Positions 1 through 11,332 are shown, numbered from the stretch's first letter. The stretch is 64,000 bases of DNA from Gammaproteobacteria bacterium (GCA_018262975.1 JADFDG010000005.1:62001-126000); one strand, 5' to 3'. Notes: generated by a model from the sequence alone, not told the origin. Numbers and translations are program-made.

Positions 1-2
1 CG

Positions 3-608
3 TCCTTGAAGGGCGAGCGACTGTTCATGGCGGCGGAGGAAGTCCAGCGCCTCGGCGCGCAGGCACAGGTCGATCGCAGCAAGGGCGACGTGCACGCCGA
101 AGGCAACCCGCACGTGCACCTTGATCCGCGCCGCATGGTGCAGATCGGCAACGCCCTGGCGGCAACACTGGCCGGCATCGACGGCGCGCATGCCAGCGAC
201 TATCGCGCGAACGCCGCGCGCTTCTCCGCGGACATGAGCGCGGCCATCGCCGGCTGGGAAAAGTCGGCAAGCAGCGTGCGCGGCCAGGCGGTAATCGTCT
301 ATCACGACGCCTGGCCGTACCTGGTCGAGTGGCTCGGACTCGTACAGGCAGCCACCGTCGAACCCTTGCCCGGCGTACCGCCCGGCGCACAGCATCTCGC
401 GAAGGTCGCGCAGACCGCGCAAGCGCGCAACGCCCGCGCCGTACTGCACACCACCTACGACGACGTGCGCGCCGTGCGCCAGGTGGCACAGCAGGGCCGC
501 ACCTGCGCCATCGAACTGCCGTACACCGTCGGTGGCGCCCCCGGCACGGAAACGTTGCGCGCGTTCTACGACACCCTCGTCAACCGCATCGTGAAGGGTT
601 GCCGGTGA
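3..608 (+). CDS. Metal (Zn/Mn) ABC transporter substrate-binding protein, C-terminal part
   Basis: Only the last 201 residues are in the window; the 5' end lies upstream. The NPHVHLDP stretch, followed by a long helix, and the later YHDAWPYL stretch are the metal-ligand regions of the ZnuA/TroA (cluster A-I) family, which captures Zn2+ or Mn2+ in the periplasm and hands it to the membrane permease. The stop overlaps the permease start as GTGA, so the two genes are translationally coupled. The specific metal cannot be decided. No ATPase gene lies between them, so the ATPase is probably upstream of the window. Confidence 0.85.
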   Translation, partial: SLKGERLFMAAEEVQRLGAQAQVDRSKGDVHAEGNPHVHLDPRRMVQIGNALAATLAGIDGAHASDYRANAARFSADMSAAIAGWEKSASSVRGQAVIVYHDAWPYLVEWLGLVQAATVEPLPGVPPGAQHLAKVAQTAQARNARAVLHTTYDDVRAVRQVAQQGRTCAIELPYTVGGAPGTETLRAFYDTLVNRIVKGCR

Positions 609-1351
609 TCGCCCTCGAGCTGCTCGCTCCCGCCTTCTGTGCCGGCCTGCTGGTGCTGGCCACGCACGTCCCGCTCGGCCGGCAGGTACTCGCGCGCGGC
701 ATCATCTTCCTTGATCTGGCCATTGCGCAGGTGGCGGCCACCGGCGCACTGCTGACGCTGCTGGTCCTGCACGACCACGAGGCCTGGCAGGCACAGCTCG
801 GTGCCGGCGTTGCGGCACTGCTGGGCGCACTGCTGCTGCACGAATGCGACAAGCGCTGGCCGCAAATCCAGGAAGCGATCATCGGCACCACTTTCGTGCT
901 GTCGGCCACGCTCGCGCTGTTGTTGCTGGCCAGCGACCCGCACGGCGGCGAAGCGCTGCGCGATGCGCTGGCGGGGCAGATCCTGTGGGTGGACTGGGCG
1001 CAGTTGCTGACCGCCGGCGCGTTGAGCGTGCTGGTGCTGTTGCTGCTGCGCCACGGCCGCGGCGCGCTGCTCGGGTTCTACCTGCCGTTCGCGCTGGCGG
1101 TGACGGTATCGGTGCAGATGGTGGGCGTGTACCTGGTGTTCTCCAGCCTGATCCTGCCGGCACTGGCGGTACGCGGCCTGCAAGGACGCGTCGCGCTCGC
1201 GCACGCACTGCTGGTTGGCGCCGCCGGCTACGCGCTGGGCCTGGCCGCTTCCTGGTACGGCGACCTGCCCGCCGGCCCCGCGGCCGTGTGGGGACTGGCC
1301 CTGGCCGCACTCGCCGGTCGCTTCCTGCTGCCCCGCCCCCGCTCTTCGTAG
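605..1351 (+). CDS. Metal ABC transporter permease (ZnuB-like)
   Basis: Very hydrophobic 248-residue protein with about seven to eight membrane segments, resembling the ABC-3 permease family (ZnuB/MntB), which forms the inner-membrane channel for Zn2+ or Mn2+. A GTG at 605 overlaps the upstream stop by four bases and gives a start of normal family length; the longer frame upstream reads through the binding-protein gene and is rejected. The stop TAG (1349-1351) is part of the GTAG foot of the first REP unit, so the last residues (PRPRSS) end exactly where the repeat begins. Confidence 0.85.
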   Translation: MIALELLAPAFCAGLLVLATHVPLGRQVLARGIIFLDLAIAQVAATGALLTLLVLHDHEAWQAQLGAGVAALLGALLLHECDKRWPQIQEAIIGTTFVLSATLALLLLASDPHGGEALRDALAGQILWVDWAQLLTAGALSVLVLLLLRHGRGALLGFYLPFALAVTVSVQMVGVYLVFSSLILPALAVRGLQGRVALAHALLVGAAGYALGLAASWYGDLPAGPAAVWGLALAALAGRFLLPRPRSS

Positions 1352-1441
1352 CGAGGGGGCCATGCCCCCGACCGCTTTTGCCCTTCCCGCTCTTCGTCGC
1401 GCCCCGACGCCACAATGTCGGGGGCATGGCCCCCTCGCCAC
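1348..1441. repeat. REP pair (BIME), site 1
   Basis: Forward unit 1348-1371 (GTAG foot, GCGAG variant) and reverse unit 1418-1441, separated by a 46-nt loop. It provides the permease stop codon and ends 15 nt before the TonB-like gene. Confidence 0.95.
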
Positions 1442-1456
1442 GAGGGCGCGGGCATA

Positions 1457-2239
1457 ATGCAGGCCGTGGACACACCGCTGCCCTTTCCCGCCATCCCGCT
1501 CGCTTCCGACGACTATGTCGCCGGTGACGCGGCACTGCGCCCGCAACGCGGCGCACGACGCGCGCTGTTGCTGTCGCTGCTGCTGCACGCGGCGCTGATC
1601 GGCGTACTGGCCATGCTGCCGAAGCCGCCGGCCCTGTGGGGCGAGGAATCGGTCGTGCGCATTGCCCTGCTGCACGGGCTGCCGGCCGCGGCGACATCGA
1701 TCAGCGAGATCAGTGATGCCACCACGCCCGCCGTGCCGGCCAGCGCGGCCACGCCCGCGCCTGCGCCTGCGGAACAACCGCGGCGCGAACCGGACACGCC
1801 GGCCGTGACGCCGGCAACGCCTGCCGCGCAACCGCCAACCCCGGCCACGCAAGCAGCCGCCAGCGCACCGCTGATCGATCGCCAGGGAGCCGCCGTCATC
1901 GACGCACCGCCGGGCGTGCAAATCGACATGCACATGATCGATTCCATCCGTGACGGCTACCTGCGCGATCTCAATGCCTACCTGCGCCAGCAACCGGTCA
2001 CCTATCCGGAAGAAGCGCGACGCCGCAACGAAAGTGGCCACGCGATGGTGGAAATCTCGCTGGACCGCGCCGGCAACCTGCTGTCGGTCCGGCTCGACCA
2101 GTCCAGCGGCAGCGACATCCTCGACGCCGCCGCGATGGACACCGTGCGTCGCGCGGCCCCCTACCCGGCGCCACCGCTGGGCTTGCCCTACGCGGAAGTC
2201 AGCGGCATCGTGCTGCCGGTATTCTTCCGGCTGCAATAA
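1457..2239 (+). CDS. TonB family energy-transducing protein
   Basis: A 260-residue protein with one hydrophobic anchor near residues 38-56 (ALLLSLLLHAALIGVLAML), a long Ala/Pro-rich periplasmic linker (about 85-140) and a C-terminal TonB-type domain with the YPEEARRR and PYPAPPLG stretches. TonB proteins couple the ExbB-ExbD proton motor to outer-membrane receptors. No exbB/exbD is adjacent. The start ATG at 1457 lies 15 nt after a REP unit. A frame extending upstream begins inside the REP and is rejected. Next to a metal ABC importer, uptake of a metal or its chelate is a reasonable guess only. Confidence 0.8.
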   Translation: MQAVDTPLPFPAIPLASDDYVAGDAALRPQRGARRALLLSLLLHAALIGVLAMLPKPPALWGEESVVRIALLHGLPAAATSISEISDATTPAVPASAATPAPAPAEQPRREPDTPAVTPATPAAQPPTPATQAAASAPLIDRQGAAVIDAPPGVQIDMHMIDSIRDGYLRDLNAYLRQQPVTYPEEARRRNESGHAMVEISLDRAGNLLSVRLDQSSGSDILDAAAMDTVRRAAPYPAPPLGLPYAEVSGIVLPVFFRLQ

Positions 2240-2258
2240 CCCATCCTGGAGCAACCGC

Positions 2259-3317
2259 ATGCAAACGCCCGCCGCGCGACCGGACCTGCCGCGCAACCTG
2301 CTCACGCTGCTGGTGGCCGGCGGCCTCATCGTCGGCTGCTACCTCGTGCTGGCGCCGTTCCTGTTGTCGTTGCTGTGGGCAGCGGCCATCGTCGTGGCCA
2401 CCTGGCCCTTGATGATCGCCCTGCAGGATCGCCTCGGTGGCCGGCGCGCGCTGGCGGTCGCCATCATCACCGTCTGCCTGTTGTTGTTGCTGGTGGCGCC
2501 ACTGACAGTCGCGGTGGTCACCATCGTCGGCAACATCGACGAACTCACCATGCTCACCGCGCGCATCGCCCACTACGCCAGCCTGCCGCCGCCGGCATGG
2601 CTCAACGAACTGCCGGCCAGCGCGCAACTGGTGGAGGCCTGGCAGCGCGCGGCCTCGCTGACGCCCGCCGAACTGCAGGAAAAATTCACGCCCTATGCCA
2701 CGCGCATGGCCGGCTGGCTGCTCAGCGAAGCCGGCAGCATCACCGTGGTGGTGGTCCAGTTCCTGCTCACCGTGGCGATGAGCGCGGTGCTGTTCATGGG
2801 TGGCGAAACCGCGGCCCGCGGCGTGCGTCGCTTCGCGCATCGACTGGGCGGCGAACGCGGTGACAACGCGGTGGTGCTGGCCGCACAGGCCGTGCGCGCC
2901 GTGGCGCTCGGCGTGGTGGTGACGGCCGTGGTGCAGTCTTCGCTGGCCGGCATCGGCATGGCGATGGCCGGCATTCCCTTCGCCGGGCTACTCACCGCGG
3001 TCACGCTGTTGCTGTGCATCGCGCAGATCGGCGTGTTCCCGGTACTGCTGCCGGCGGTGATCTGGCTGTTCTGGTCCGGCGACACCGGCTGGGGCATCTT
3101 CCTGGCGGTGTGGTCGGTGATCGTCGGCACGCTCGACAATTTCCTGCGCCCCTGGCTGATCCGCCGCGGCGCCGACCTCCCGCTGGTGCTGATCCTCGCC
3201 GGCGTCATCGGCGGCCTGCTGGCCTTCGGCATCATCGGGCTGTTCGTCGGGCCGGTACTGCTGGCGGTGAGCTACCGCCTGCTGCAGGCGTGGATCGACG
3301 CCACCCCGGCGCCCTGA
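2259..3317 (+). CDS. AI-2E family transporter (YdiK/PerM-type permease)
   Basis: A 352-residue membrane protein with two N-terminal helices, a central soluble stretch (about residues 95-150) and a C-terminal block of hydrophobic helices (GVVVTAVVQ, GIPFAGLLTAVT, PVLLPAVIW). This pattern is typical of the AI-2E transporter/PerM superfamily. Members have been linked to export of signalling molecules or to ion exchange; the substrate here is unknown. Start ATG 2259 is preceded by GGAG at 2248-2251, and the gene follows the TonB-like gene by 19 nt, probably in one transcript. Confidence 0.8.
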   Translation: MQTPAARPDLPRNLLTLLVAGGLIVGCYLVLAPFLLSLLWAAAIVVATWPLMIALQDRLGGRRALAVAIITVCLLLLLVAPLTVAVVTIVGNIDELTMLTARIAHYASLPPPAWLNELPASAQLVEAWQRAASLTPAELQEKFTPYATRMAGWLLSEAGSITVVVVQFLLTVAMSAVLFMGGETAARGVRRFAHRLGGERGDNAVVLAAQAVRAVALGVVVTAVVQSSLAGIGMAMAGIPFAGLLTAVTLLLCIAQIGVFPVLLPAVIWLFWSGDTGWGIFLAVWSVIVGTLDNFLRPWLIRRGADLPLVLILAGVIGGLLAFGIIGLFVGPVLLAVSYRLLQAWIDATPAP

Positions 3318-3318
3318 T

Positions 3319-3415
3319 GTAGAGAGGGGGCCATGCCCCCGACGCTTTTCCTCTCTTCAAACAAAAACGGCGCCCGAAGGCGCCGTTTTTATCGGGGGCA
3401 TGGCCCCCTCTCTAC
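3319..3415. repeat. REP pair with a terminator in its loop, site 2
   Basis: Forward unit 3319-3342 and reverse unit 3392-3415 enclose an intrinsic terminator, between two convergent genes. Confidence 0.95.
3363..3390. terminator. Bidirectional intrinsic terminator
   Basis: Perfect inverted repeat ACGGCGCC-CGAA-GGCGCCGT flanked by A5 on the left and T5 on the right, so it can stop transcription of both the AI-2E gene (+) and the acyl-CoA dehydrogenase gene (-). It is nested inside a REP pair. Confidence 0.9.
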
Positions 3416-3422
3416 AAGACGA

Positions 3423-5225
3423 TCAGAAGCGGAAGTCGTCGGCGGGCATGGCCATCAGGCTGGCGGCGCCGGCGAGCATGTTCTCGCGGTGCACCAGCGT
3501 GCGCGGCAGCATGCGGTCGAACCAGAACTGAGCGGTGTTCAGCTTGGCCTGGTGGAACTTCGCATCGCCCTCGCCGGCCGCCAGCTTCGCTGCCGACACC
3601 GCCGCCATGCGCGCCCACCAGTACGACACCACCACGTAGCCCGAGTACATCAGGTAGTCCACGCTGGCGGCACCGGCCTCGTCGAAGCCACCGCTCATGG
3701 TCTTCATGATCACTTTCTGCGTGAGCTCCTGCCACTCGTCGAGTTTCGCCGACAGCGCCGCCACGTGCGGCTTCACCGCCTCGTTGTTGGCATGGGCCGC
3801 GCAGAACGCGCGCAGTTGCTCCACGAACGCCGCCAGCGGCTTGCCCTGCGCCATCAGCGTCTTGCGGCCAACCAGGTCGAGCGCCTGCACCTGGGTGGTG
3901 CCCTCGTAGATGGTGGCGATGCGGCAATCACGCACCAGTTGCTCCATCCCGTGCTCGCGCATGTAGCCGTGGCCACCCATCACCTGCACGCCGTGGTTGG
4001 TGGCCTCGTAGCCCACCTCGGTGATGAAGCCCTTGATGATCGGCGTGAGGAAGCCGAGTTCGTTGTTGGCCTGCTTGCGGATCTCCGGCGAGGCACCGTG
4101 ACCGGCCAGGTCGGCGAGGCGCGCGCCCTCATGGATCAATGCGCGACAGCCCTCGGTGATGGCCTTCTGCGTCATCAGCATCTGGCGCACGCCCGGGTGC
4201 ACGATGATCGGGTCGGCGGCACCGTTGGGGTTCTTGGCACCGGTGAGCGAACGCATCTGCAGGCGATCCTTCGCGTATTGCAGTGCGCCCTGGAAGGACG
4301 CATCGGCCAGGCCGAGCGCCTGCACGCCGGACCCGATACGCGCGTTGTTCATCAGCGTGAACATCGCCTTCAGGCCGCCATTCACTTCGCCCACCAGCCA
4401 GCCGGTGGCGCCGTCGAAGTTCATCACGCAGGTGGGCGACGCCATGTAGCCCATCTTGTGCTCGATGGAACCGCAGCTCACCGCGTTGCGCGCGCCATTG
4501 CTCCCGTCGGCGTTGAGGATGAGCTTGGGCACCACGAACAGCGAGATGCCGGCCGTGCCGTCCGGCGCACCCGGCAACTTCGCCAGCACCAGGTGGATGA
4601 TGTTCTCGGTGACATCCTGCTCGCCGAACGAGATGAAGATCTTGGTGCCGGTGACCTTGTACGAACCATCGGCCTGCGGCTCGGCTTTCGTCTTGATGAT
4701 GCCGAGGTCGGTGCCGGCGTGCGGCTCGGTCAGGCACATGGTGGCGCCGTAGCGGCCATCGACCAGGCCGGGGAAATATTGCTGGCGCTGTTCCTCGCTG
4801 CCGTGCGAATCGATGGTGTGCATCACCGCCATCGGCAGGCCCACCAGCATCACCCACGGCGGATTCACCGCGCCCATCATCTCGTTGGCCACCAGGCCCA
4901 GCGAAGCGGGCAGGCCCTGGCCGCCCCAGCGCGGCGCCGCGGCCATGCGCGTCCAGCCGTTGGCCACGAACAGTTCGCGGGCCGCCTTGTAGCCCTTGGG
5001 CAGGCGCACCTGGCCCTTGTCGAAGTGGCAGCCTTCCTCGTCGCCGCTGCGGTACAGCGGGTGCAGCACGTCCTCGGCGAAACGCGCCGCCTCGCCGAGC
5101 ATCATGTCGATGGTCTCGCCGTCCACCGCGTCACCGCCCGGCAGCCCCCGGTAGTGGGCCGGGAAGTCGATGACGTCCTTCATCAGGTACTGGATGTCGG
5201 CAAGCGGGGCCTTGTACTGCGCCAT
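3423..5225 (-). CDS. Acyl-CoA dehydrogenase, long (DmdC-like) type
   Basis: A 600-residue flavoprotein of the acyl-CoA dehydrogenase family, longer than the usual 380-400 because of a C-terminal extra domain. Visible hallmarks are the CLTEPHAGTDLG loop near residue 160, the MGGHGY stretch and the catalytic-region IYEGTTQVQALDL near 430. The MAQYKAPL start and the length match the family that includes 3-methylmercaptopropionyl-CoA dehydrogenase DmdC and long-chain acyl-CoA dehydrogenases; the substrate cannot be told from sequence alone. The start at 5225 is chosen because upstream codons do not resemble the family. Divergent from the ectoine operon. Confidence 0.85.
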   Translation of the reverse strand: MAQYKAPLADIQYLMKDVIDFPAHYRGLPGGDAVDGETIDMMLGEAARFAEDVLHPLYRSGDEEGCHFDKGQVRLPKGYKAARELFVANGWTRMAAAPRWGGQGLPASLGLVANEMMGAVNPPWVMLVGLPMAVMHTIDSHGSEEQRQQYFPGLVDGRYGATMCLTEPHAGTDLGIIKTKAEPQADGSYKVTGTKIFISFGEQDVTENIIHLVLAKLPGAPDGTAGISLFVVPKLILNADGSNGARNAVSCGSIEHKMGYMASPTCVMNFDGATGWLVGEVNGGLKAMFTLMNNARIGSGVQALGLADASFQGALQYAKDRLQMRSLTGAKNPNGAADPIIVHPGVRQMLMTQKAITEGCRALIHEGARLADLAGHGASPEIRKQANNELGFLTPIIKGFITEVGYEATNHGVQVMGGHGYMREHGMEQLVRDCRIATIYEGTTQVQALDLVGRKTLMAQGKPLAAFVEQLRAFCAAHANNEAVKPHVAALSAKLDEWQELTQKVIMKTMSGGFDEAGAASVDYLMYSGYVVVSYWWARMAAVSAAKLAAGEGDAKFHQAKLNTAQFWFDRMLPRTLVHRENMLAGAASLMAMPADDFRF

Positions 5226-5332
5226 GGCGAGGGTCTCCGGGAGGGAAAATGTCAGGCCCGGAGCATAGGGCGGGCGGCGTGACCCGGCAGTCGCACAATG
5301 GATCAAGTCGATTGGCCGGGACCGCTCGTCGG

Positions 5333-5389
5333 CATGTATTTTGACATCAAAGCATTATCGAGGCATAACGTTCGTCCACGAAATACATG
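5333..5389. promoter_or_regulatory. 9-bp inverted repeat bracketing the ectoine promoter
   Basis: CATGTATTT (5333-5341) and AAATACATG (5381-5389) are perfect reverse complements 39 nt apart. The left arm touches the -35 box and the right arm ends 12 nt before the start of the MarR-EctA gene. A second small palindrome, TTCGT-CC-ACGAA, lies at 5371-5382. Plausible operator for the MarR domain; binding is inferred. Confidence 0.5.
5341..5369 (+). promoter_or_regulatory. Sigma-70-type promoter of the ectoine operon
   Basis: TTGACA (5341-5346), a 17-nt spacer, then CATAAC (5364-5369). The -35 box is a perfect consensus match. The start codon is 33 nt downstream. Confidence 0.65.
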
Positions 5390-6368
5390 AGGTGACGGCC
5401 CATGACCCGCCAGGACGAGGTCCTTGTCGCCCTGCGGCGCATCATTCGCGCCACTGACCAGAACTCCAAGCGTCTGGGCCGTGACACCGGCCTGACGGTG
5501 CCGCAGATCGTGCTGATGCGCGCGATCGCCACCAATCCCGGCTCCACCGCCGGCTTCCTCACCGGGCAGGTGAGCCTGTCGCAGGCCACCGTATCGACCA
5601 TTCTCGACCGGCTGGAGGAGCGAGGGCTGGTGACGCGCCAGCGCAACCCGCGCGACAAGCGCGTGGTCAACGTGGCACTCACCGACGCCGGCCGCGCGCT
5701 GCTCGAGCAGGCGCCGGCGCCGCTGCAGGAATCCTTCCGCGCCCGTTTCGAGATGCTGCCGGGCAACCAGCGCGAACTGATCGTGCAGGCCCTCGATACC
5801 GTCGCCACCATGATGGGCGCCGGCAACCTCGATGCCGCGCCCATCCTCACGCTGGGCAACATCCCGGAGCAACTGCCGTCGCCGGCCAGTCTCGCCACGT
5901 TGCGCCCGCCCACCGCCGATGACGGCCCGGCACTGCACGCGCTGGTGCGCGCCTGCCCGCCGCTCGATGAGAACTCGCGCTACTGCAACCTGCTGCAGTG
6001 CACGCACTTCGCGGACACCGCAGTGGTGGCCGAACACGACGGGCGACTGGTCGGCGCCATCACCGGCTACCGCCTGCCGGCGCGCCCGGACACGTTGTTC
6101 GTCTGGCAGGTAGCCACCCACCCCGACGCACGCGGCCACGGCCTCGGCAAGCGCATGCTCGCGCACCTGCTGGCGCGCGAATCATTGCAGGACATCAAGC
6201 ATCTCGAGACCACCGTCACCGCGGGCAACGCGCCGTCGGCGGCACTGTTCGACGCGTTCGCGCGCAGCCACGACTGCGGCGTGACACGCACACCACTGTT
6301 CGACCGCGAGCGCCACCTGGGCAACAGCCAGGACAGCGAGTGGCTGCTGCACATCGGCCCGCTTTCCC

Positions 6369-8228
<1,860 letters not shown>

Positions 8229-8232
<4 letters not shown>

Positions 8233-8852
8233 ACGGCGAGGCATTCTTCAAGTCGGCGTCGCTGCTGTTCCTGCTGCTCAACCCGTTCCTGATGAGCGTC
8301 TACCTGGTCCAGCTCGTGCGCGAACTGGACCAGCGCAGCTTCCGCCAGGTGATGCGGCGCGCCCACCTGATCTCGCTGGGCGTCTTCGGGCTGTTTGCAG
8401 TGGCCGGCGACATGCTGTTCGAGCGCGTGCTCAGCGTGCGCTTCGCGTCGTTCCTGATCTTCGGCGGCATCGTGTTCCTGCTGATCGGCATCCGCTCGGT
8501 GTTCAACGGCACCGTGGCGCTCAGCGAAACGCGCGGCCTGCCGGAGCACCTGGCCGGCTCGGTGGCCATGCCGTTCATGATCGGGCCAGGCACCGTGAGT
8601 GCCAGCGTGATGGCCGGCGCCCAGCAACCGGCGTGGCTCGCACTGGCCGCGGTGTCTTGCGCGCTGGCGGCTTCCTATTTCTCCATCGTCGCGCTCAAGC
8701 GCGTGCTCGACTCGGTGCGCCGGCGCAATGAGTCGCTGGTACAACGCTACATGGAGGTCACCGGCCGCATCGTCGCGTTGTTCACCGGTACCTATGCAGT
8801 GGAAATGATCGTGCGCGGCGTGGAGATCATCGTCGCCGAGCGCGGTGTCTGA
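8229..8852 (+). CDS. MarC family (UPF0056) integral membrane protein inside the ectoine operon
   Basis: A 207-residue protein with about six membrane segments and the MarC signatures [11 protein letters not shown] near the N-terminus and [10 protein letters not shown] in the middle. MarC proteins have no firmly established function. A GTG start at 8229 overlaps the ectC stop, and ectD follows after 14 nt, so it is an integral member of the operon. A link to ectoine or hydroxyectoine movement, or to membrane tension, is inference from position only. Confidence 0.8.
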
Positions 8853-8866
8853 ACGGAGCGAATACC

Positions 8867-9772
8867 ATGATTGACCATTACCCCGGCCGCCAGGGCGGCT
8901 CACCGCTGATCCTGCCGCGCCTCGAACCGGTGACATGGCGCAAGTGGCAGCGCGGTGCTCCGCTGACGCAGACCCAGCACGCGCGCTGGACCGTCGACGG
9001 CTTCCTCGTACACCAGGAACTGTTCACCGCCGCCGAGCTGGCCTGCTTCCAGGAGGAGGCGGCACGCCTGGCGGAAGACGCGCGCGTACTGGCGGACGAA
9101 TCCGCCATCACCGAGCGCGGCAGCGGCGCGCTGCGCTCGCTGTTCCGGCCGCAGGCGCACAGCGCGCTGGTACGCCGCCTGATGCAGGATCCCCGCATCC
9201 TCGACATCGTCGAATACCTGCTCGACAGCCCGGTGTACGTCCACCAGTCGCGCATCAACTACAAGCCCGCATTCCGCGGCCGCGAATTCTGGTGGCACTC
9301 GGATTTCGAGACCTGGCACCACGAGGACGGCCTGCCGGGCATGCGCACCATCAGCGTGTCGATCAGCCTGACCGACAACACGCCGTACAACGGTCCGCTG
9401 CTGCTGATACCCGGCTCGCACCGCTGGTACGTGAGCTGCCCCACGCCCACGCCGCCCGACCACTTCCGCGCGTCGTTGCGCGAGCAGACGGTGGGCACGC
9501 CGGACGAGGGCAGCCTGCGCAGGCTGGCGGAACGCGGCGTCGAGGCGGTGACCGGCCCGGCCGGCCTGGTGACCTTTTTCGACTGCAACACCATGCACGG
9601 CTCGCCGGGCAACATCACCCCGTGGCCACGCAGCAACCTGTTCTTCGTCTACAACAGCGTGCACAACACCCCCGAGGCGCCCTTCGGCGGCCAACCGCCA
9701 CGCCCCGCCTTCGTCGCCGAACGTCGCGACTTCACGCCGCTCGGTCGCGCCGGCACCACCACTCCCGCCTGA
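8867..9772 (+). CDS. ectD: Ectoine 5-hydroxylase EctD
   Basis: A 301-residue non-heme Fe(II)/2-oxoglutarate dioxygenase that converts ectoine to 5-hydroxyectoine. Iron ligands are visible as H144 and D146 in FWWHSDFETWH and H244 in NTMHGSPGN. The surrounding residues match the EctD signature that separates it from other PhyH-type enzymes. Start ATG 8867 has GGAGCG 10 nt upstream. Last gene of the operon; the next gene is 156 nt away across a REP unit. Confidence 0.95.
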   Translation: MIDHYPGRQGGSPLILPRLEPVTWRKWQRGAPLTQTQHARWTVDGFLVHQELFTAAELACFQEEAARLAEDARVLADESAITERGSGALRSLFRPQAHSALVRRLMQDPRILDIVEYLLDSPVYVHQSRINYKPAFRGREFWWHSDFETWHHEDGLPGMRTISVSISLTDNTPYNGPLLLIPGSHRWYVSCPTPTPPDHFRASLREQTVGTPDEGSLRRLAERGVEAVTGPAGLVTFFDCNTMHGSPGNITPWPRSNLFFVYNSVHNTPEAPFGGQPPRPAFVAERRDFTPLGRAGTTTPA

Positions 9773-9840
9773 GCGCCTTGTCAACCGCCCAAGCGCTTGC
9801 TAGGTTGGCCGGAACCCGTCGGTTCCCCCTCTCGCCCCCT

Positions 9841-9864
9841 GCAGAGAGGGGGCCATGCCCCCGA
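9841..9864 (+). repeat. Single REP unit with GCAG foot, site 4
   Basis: One forward unit whose foot is GCAG rather than GTAG. No clear reverse partner; a short GGGGC/GCCCC palindrome follows near 9884-9896. Confidence 0.9.
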
Positions 9865-9928
9865 CGCTTTTGCGCTTCCTGCCGTGGGGCACGCCCCGGC
9901 CCATAACAACAACAACGAGGTGCGGTCG

Positions 9929-11248
9929 ATGTCGCAGTTCCACCCCCTGCTGAACAAACTGCCCGAACCCGTGCGCGCCGCCCTTCCCGGCGCCAACCAG
10001 CGCGCCGTCTACAGCCTGCCCGCCGACGCGCCCACCCGCGTGCCCGATCCCAACGCGCGTCTCACGCTGAAGACCACCGCACTCAAGCGCATCCTGGGCA
10101 CGAAGAACGATCCCAACCCCACGCAGGCGCAGTACGCGGAATTCGTCGGCTTCCTGTACAAGGGCGATCCGCTCGCCGACGCCGTGGTCGGCTGGATGCA
10201 CGAGACCGGCCACAAGAAAGCGCGCGCCATCATCGAGCGCGCTACCGAACACGGCATCGCCTCCATCGACGATCCGGCACCGGCACTGAAGGCGTTTTTC
10301 GACCAGGTGGAATTCGTGCCGCTGTGGGTCGACCCGGCCAAGCTCGACCTCGGCTGCGATGCACACCGCCGCACCGGCCCGATGGCCGAACTGGTGCTGC
10401 GCAACGTCGCGCTGATGGGCGGCTACGTGGCCGCCGCCGCCACCAAGCCGCTGGCGTTCACCGCGCAACTGGACAAGGCCACCGCGCGCCGCCTGGTGGA
10501 AACCGGCAAATACTGGGTGGAAGTGACTACCCGCGGCTCGCTGCTGCCGGGCAACCCTGGCTGGAAAACCTCCATCCACGTGCGCCTGATGCACGCGCAG
10601 GTGCGCTGGATGCTCACCCATTCGGGCAAGTGGGACAGCCGCGCCTGGGGCGCGCCGCTCAACCAGGCGGACACCGTCGCCACCAACCTGCTGTTCTCGT
10701 ACATCTTCATGCACTCGCTGCGCGCGCTGGGCTTCCATTTCACCAGCGACGAGCGCGATTCCATCATCCACCTGTGGCGCTACGCCGGCTACCTGATGGG
10801 CGTGGACGAACGACTGTTGCCGGCCAGCGAGGATGACGCCGCGCGCATCGCCTTCCTCAACTACCTCACGCTGGCCGAGCCCGACGAGGACAGCCGCCGC
10901 CTGGCGCAGTCGCTGCTGGACGTGTCGTGGGAATTCGGCGAGAAGACGCCGGGCATGCCGCGCTGGCTGGTGAACATCGAGTACCACTACCGCGCCGGTT
11001 TCTCGCGGCTGATCCTCGGCAAGCAAAGTTCGGACATGCTCGGCCTGCCGGACACCGCCGCCAAGTTCGGCGTGCTGGCCACCGTGCCGCTGGTGGCCGG
11101 TTTCGAGGCGGTGCGCCGCCTGGTGCCGGGCGCCACGAAACTGGTGGTGAAGGCCGGGGAACTGCTGCACGAGCGCGGCCTGGAGCAGGCCATCAACACC
11201 TACAACGCCGACACCACCTTCACCCCGGTCAAGCAACTGGCCCGTTGA
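9929..11248 (+). CDS. DUF2236 / MpaB-type oxygenase family protein
   Basis: A 439-residue protein resembling the DUF2236 (MpaB/Lcp-like) family, whose known members are heme-dependent oxygenases acting on hydrophobic substrates such as rubber or prenyl side chains. Visible family-like stretches are WMHETGHKKAR and FVPLWVDP near the N-terminus, HVRLMHAQVRWML with conserved His/Arg in the middle, and WRYAGYLMGVDERLLP. Start ATG 9929 is 8 nt after GAGG; the longer frame starts in the REP and is rejected. The substrate is unknown. Confidence 0.7.
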   Translation: MSQFHPLLNKLPEPVRAALPGANQRAVYSLPADAPTRVPDPNARLTLKTTALKRILGTKNDPNPTQAQYAEFVGFLYKGDPLADAVVGWMHETGHKKARAIIERATEHGIASIDDPAPALKAFFDQVEFVPLWVDPAKLDLGCDAHRRTGPMAELVLRNVALMGGYVAAAATKPLAFTAQLDKATARRLVETGKYWVEVTTRGSLLPGNPGWKTSIHVRLMHAQVRWMLTHSGKWDSRAWGAPLNQADTVATNLLFSYIFMHSLRALGFHFTSDERDSIIHLWRYAGYLMGVDERLLPASEDDAARIAFLNYLTLAEPDEDSRRLAQSLLDVSWEFGEKTPGMPRWLVNIEYHYRAGFSRLILGKQSSDMLGLPDTAAKFGVLATVPLVAGFEAVRRLVPGATKLVVKAGELLHERGLEQAINTYNADTTFTPVKQLAR

Positions 11249-11264
11249 CCGTTCTTCGCCCTTC

Positions 11265-11332
11265 GTAGAGAGGGGGCCATGCCCCCGACTGCCCTTGCTG
11301 TTCGCGTATCGGGGGCATGGCCCCCTCTCTAC
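11265..11332. repeat. REP pair, site 5
   Basis: Forward 11265-11288 and reverse 11309-11332, 20-nt loop, directly after the MpaB-like gene. Confidence 0.95.

Noticed and set aside
1415-1456. Upstream-extended starts inside REPs (also at 6452, 9797, 16884, 21939, 61742)
   Set aside because: The ATG in GCCATGCC/GGCATGGC opens many frames that encode only REP peptides before the real start; family starts and ribosome sites lie downstream.
566-2329. Long antisense open frame across the znuB/tonB region
   Set aside because: Arg/Gln/His-rich composition typical of shadow frames in GC-rich DNA; the plus-strand genes have clear families.
3333-5282. 649-codon plus-strand frame opposite the acyl-CoA dehydrogenase
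   Set aside because: Starts in a REP, His/Arg/Ala-rich with no recognisable domain; exact mirror of a well-supported gene.
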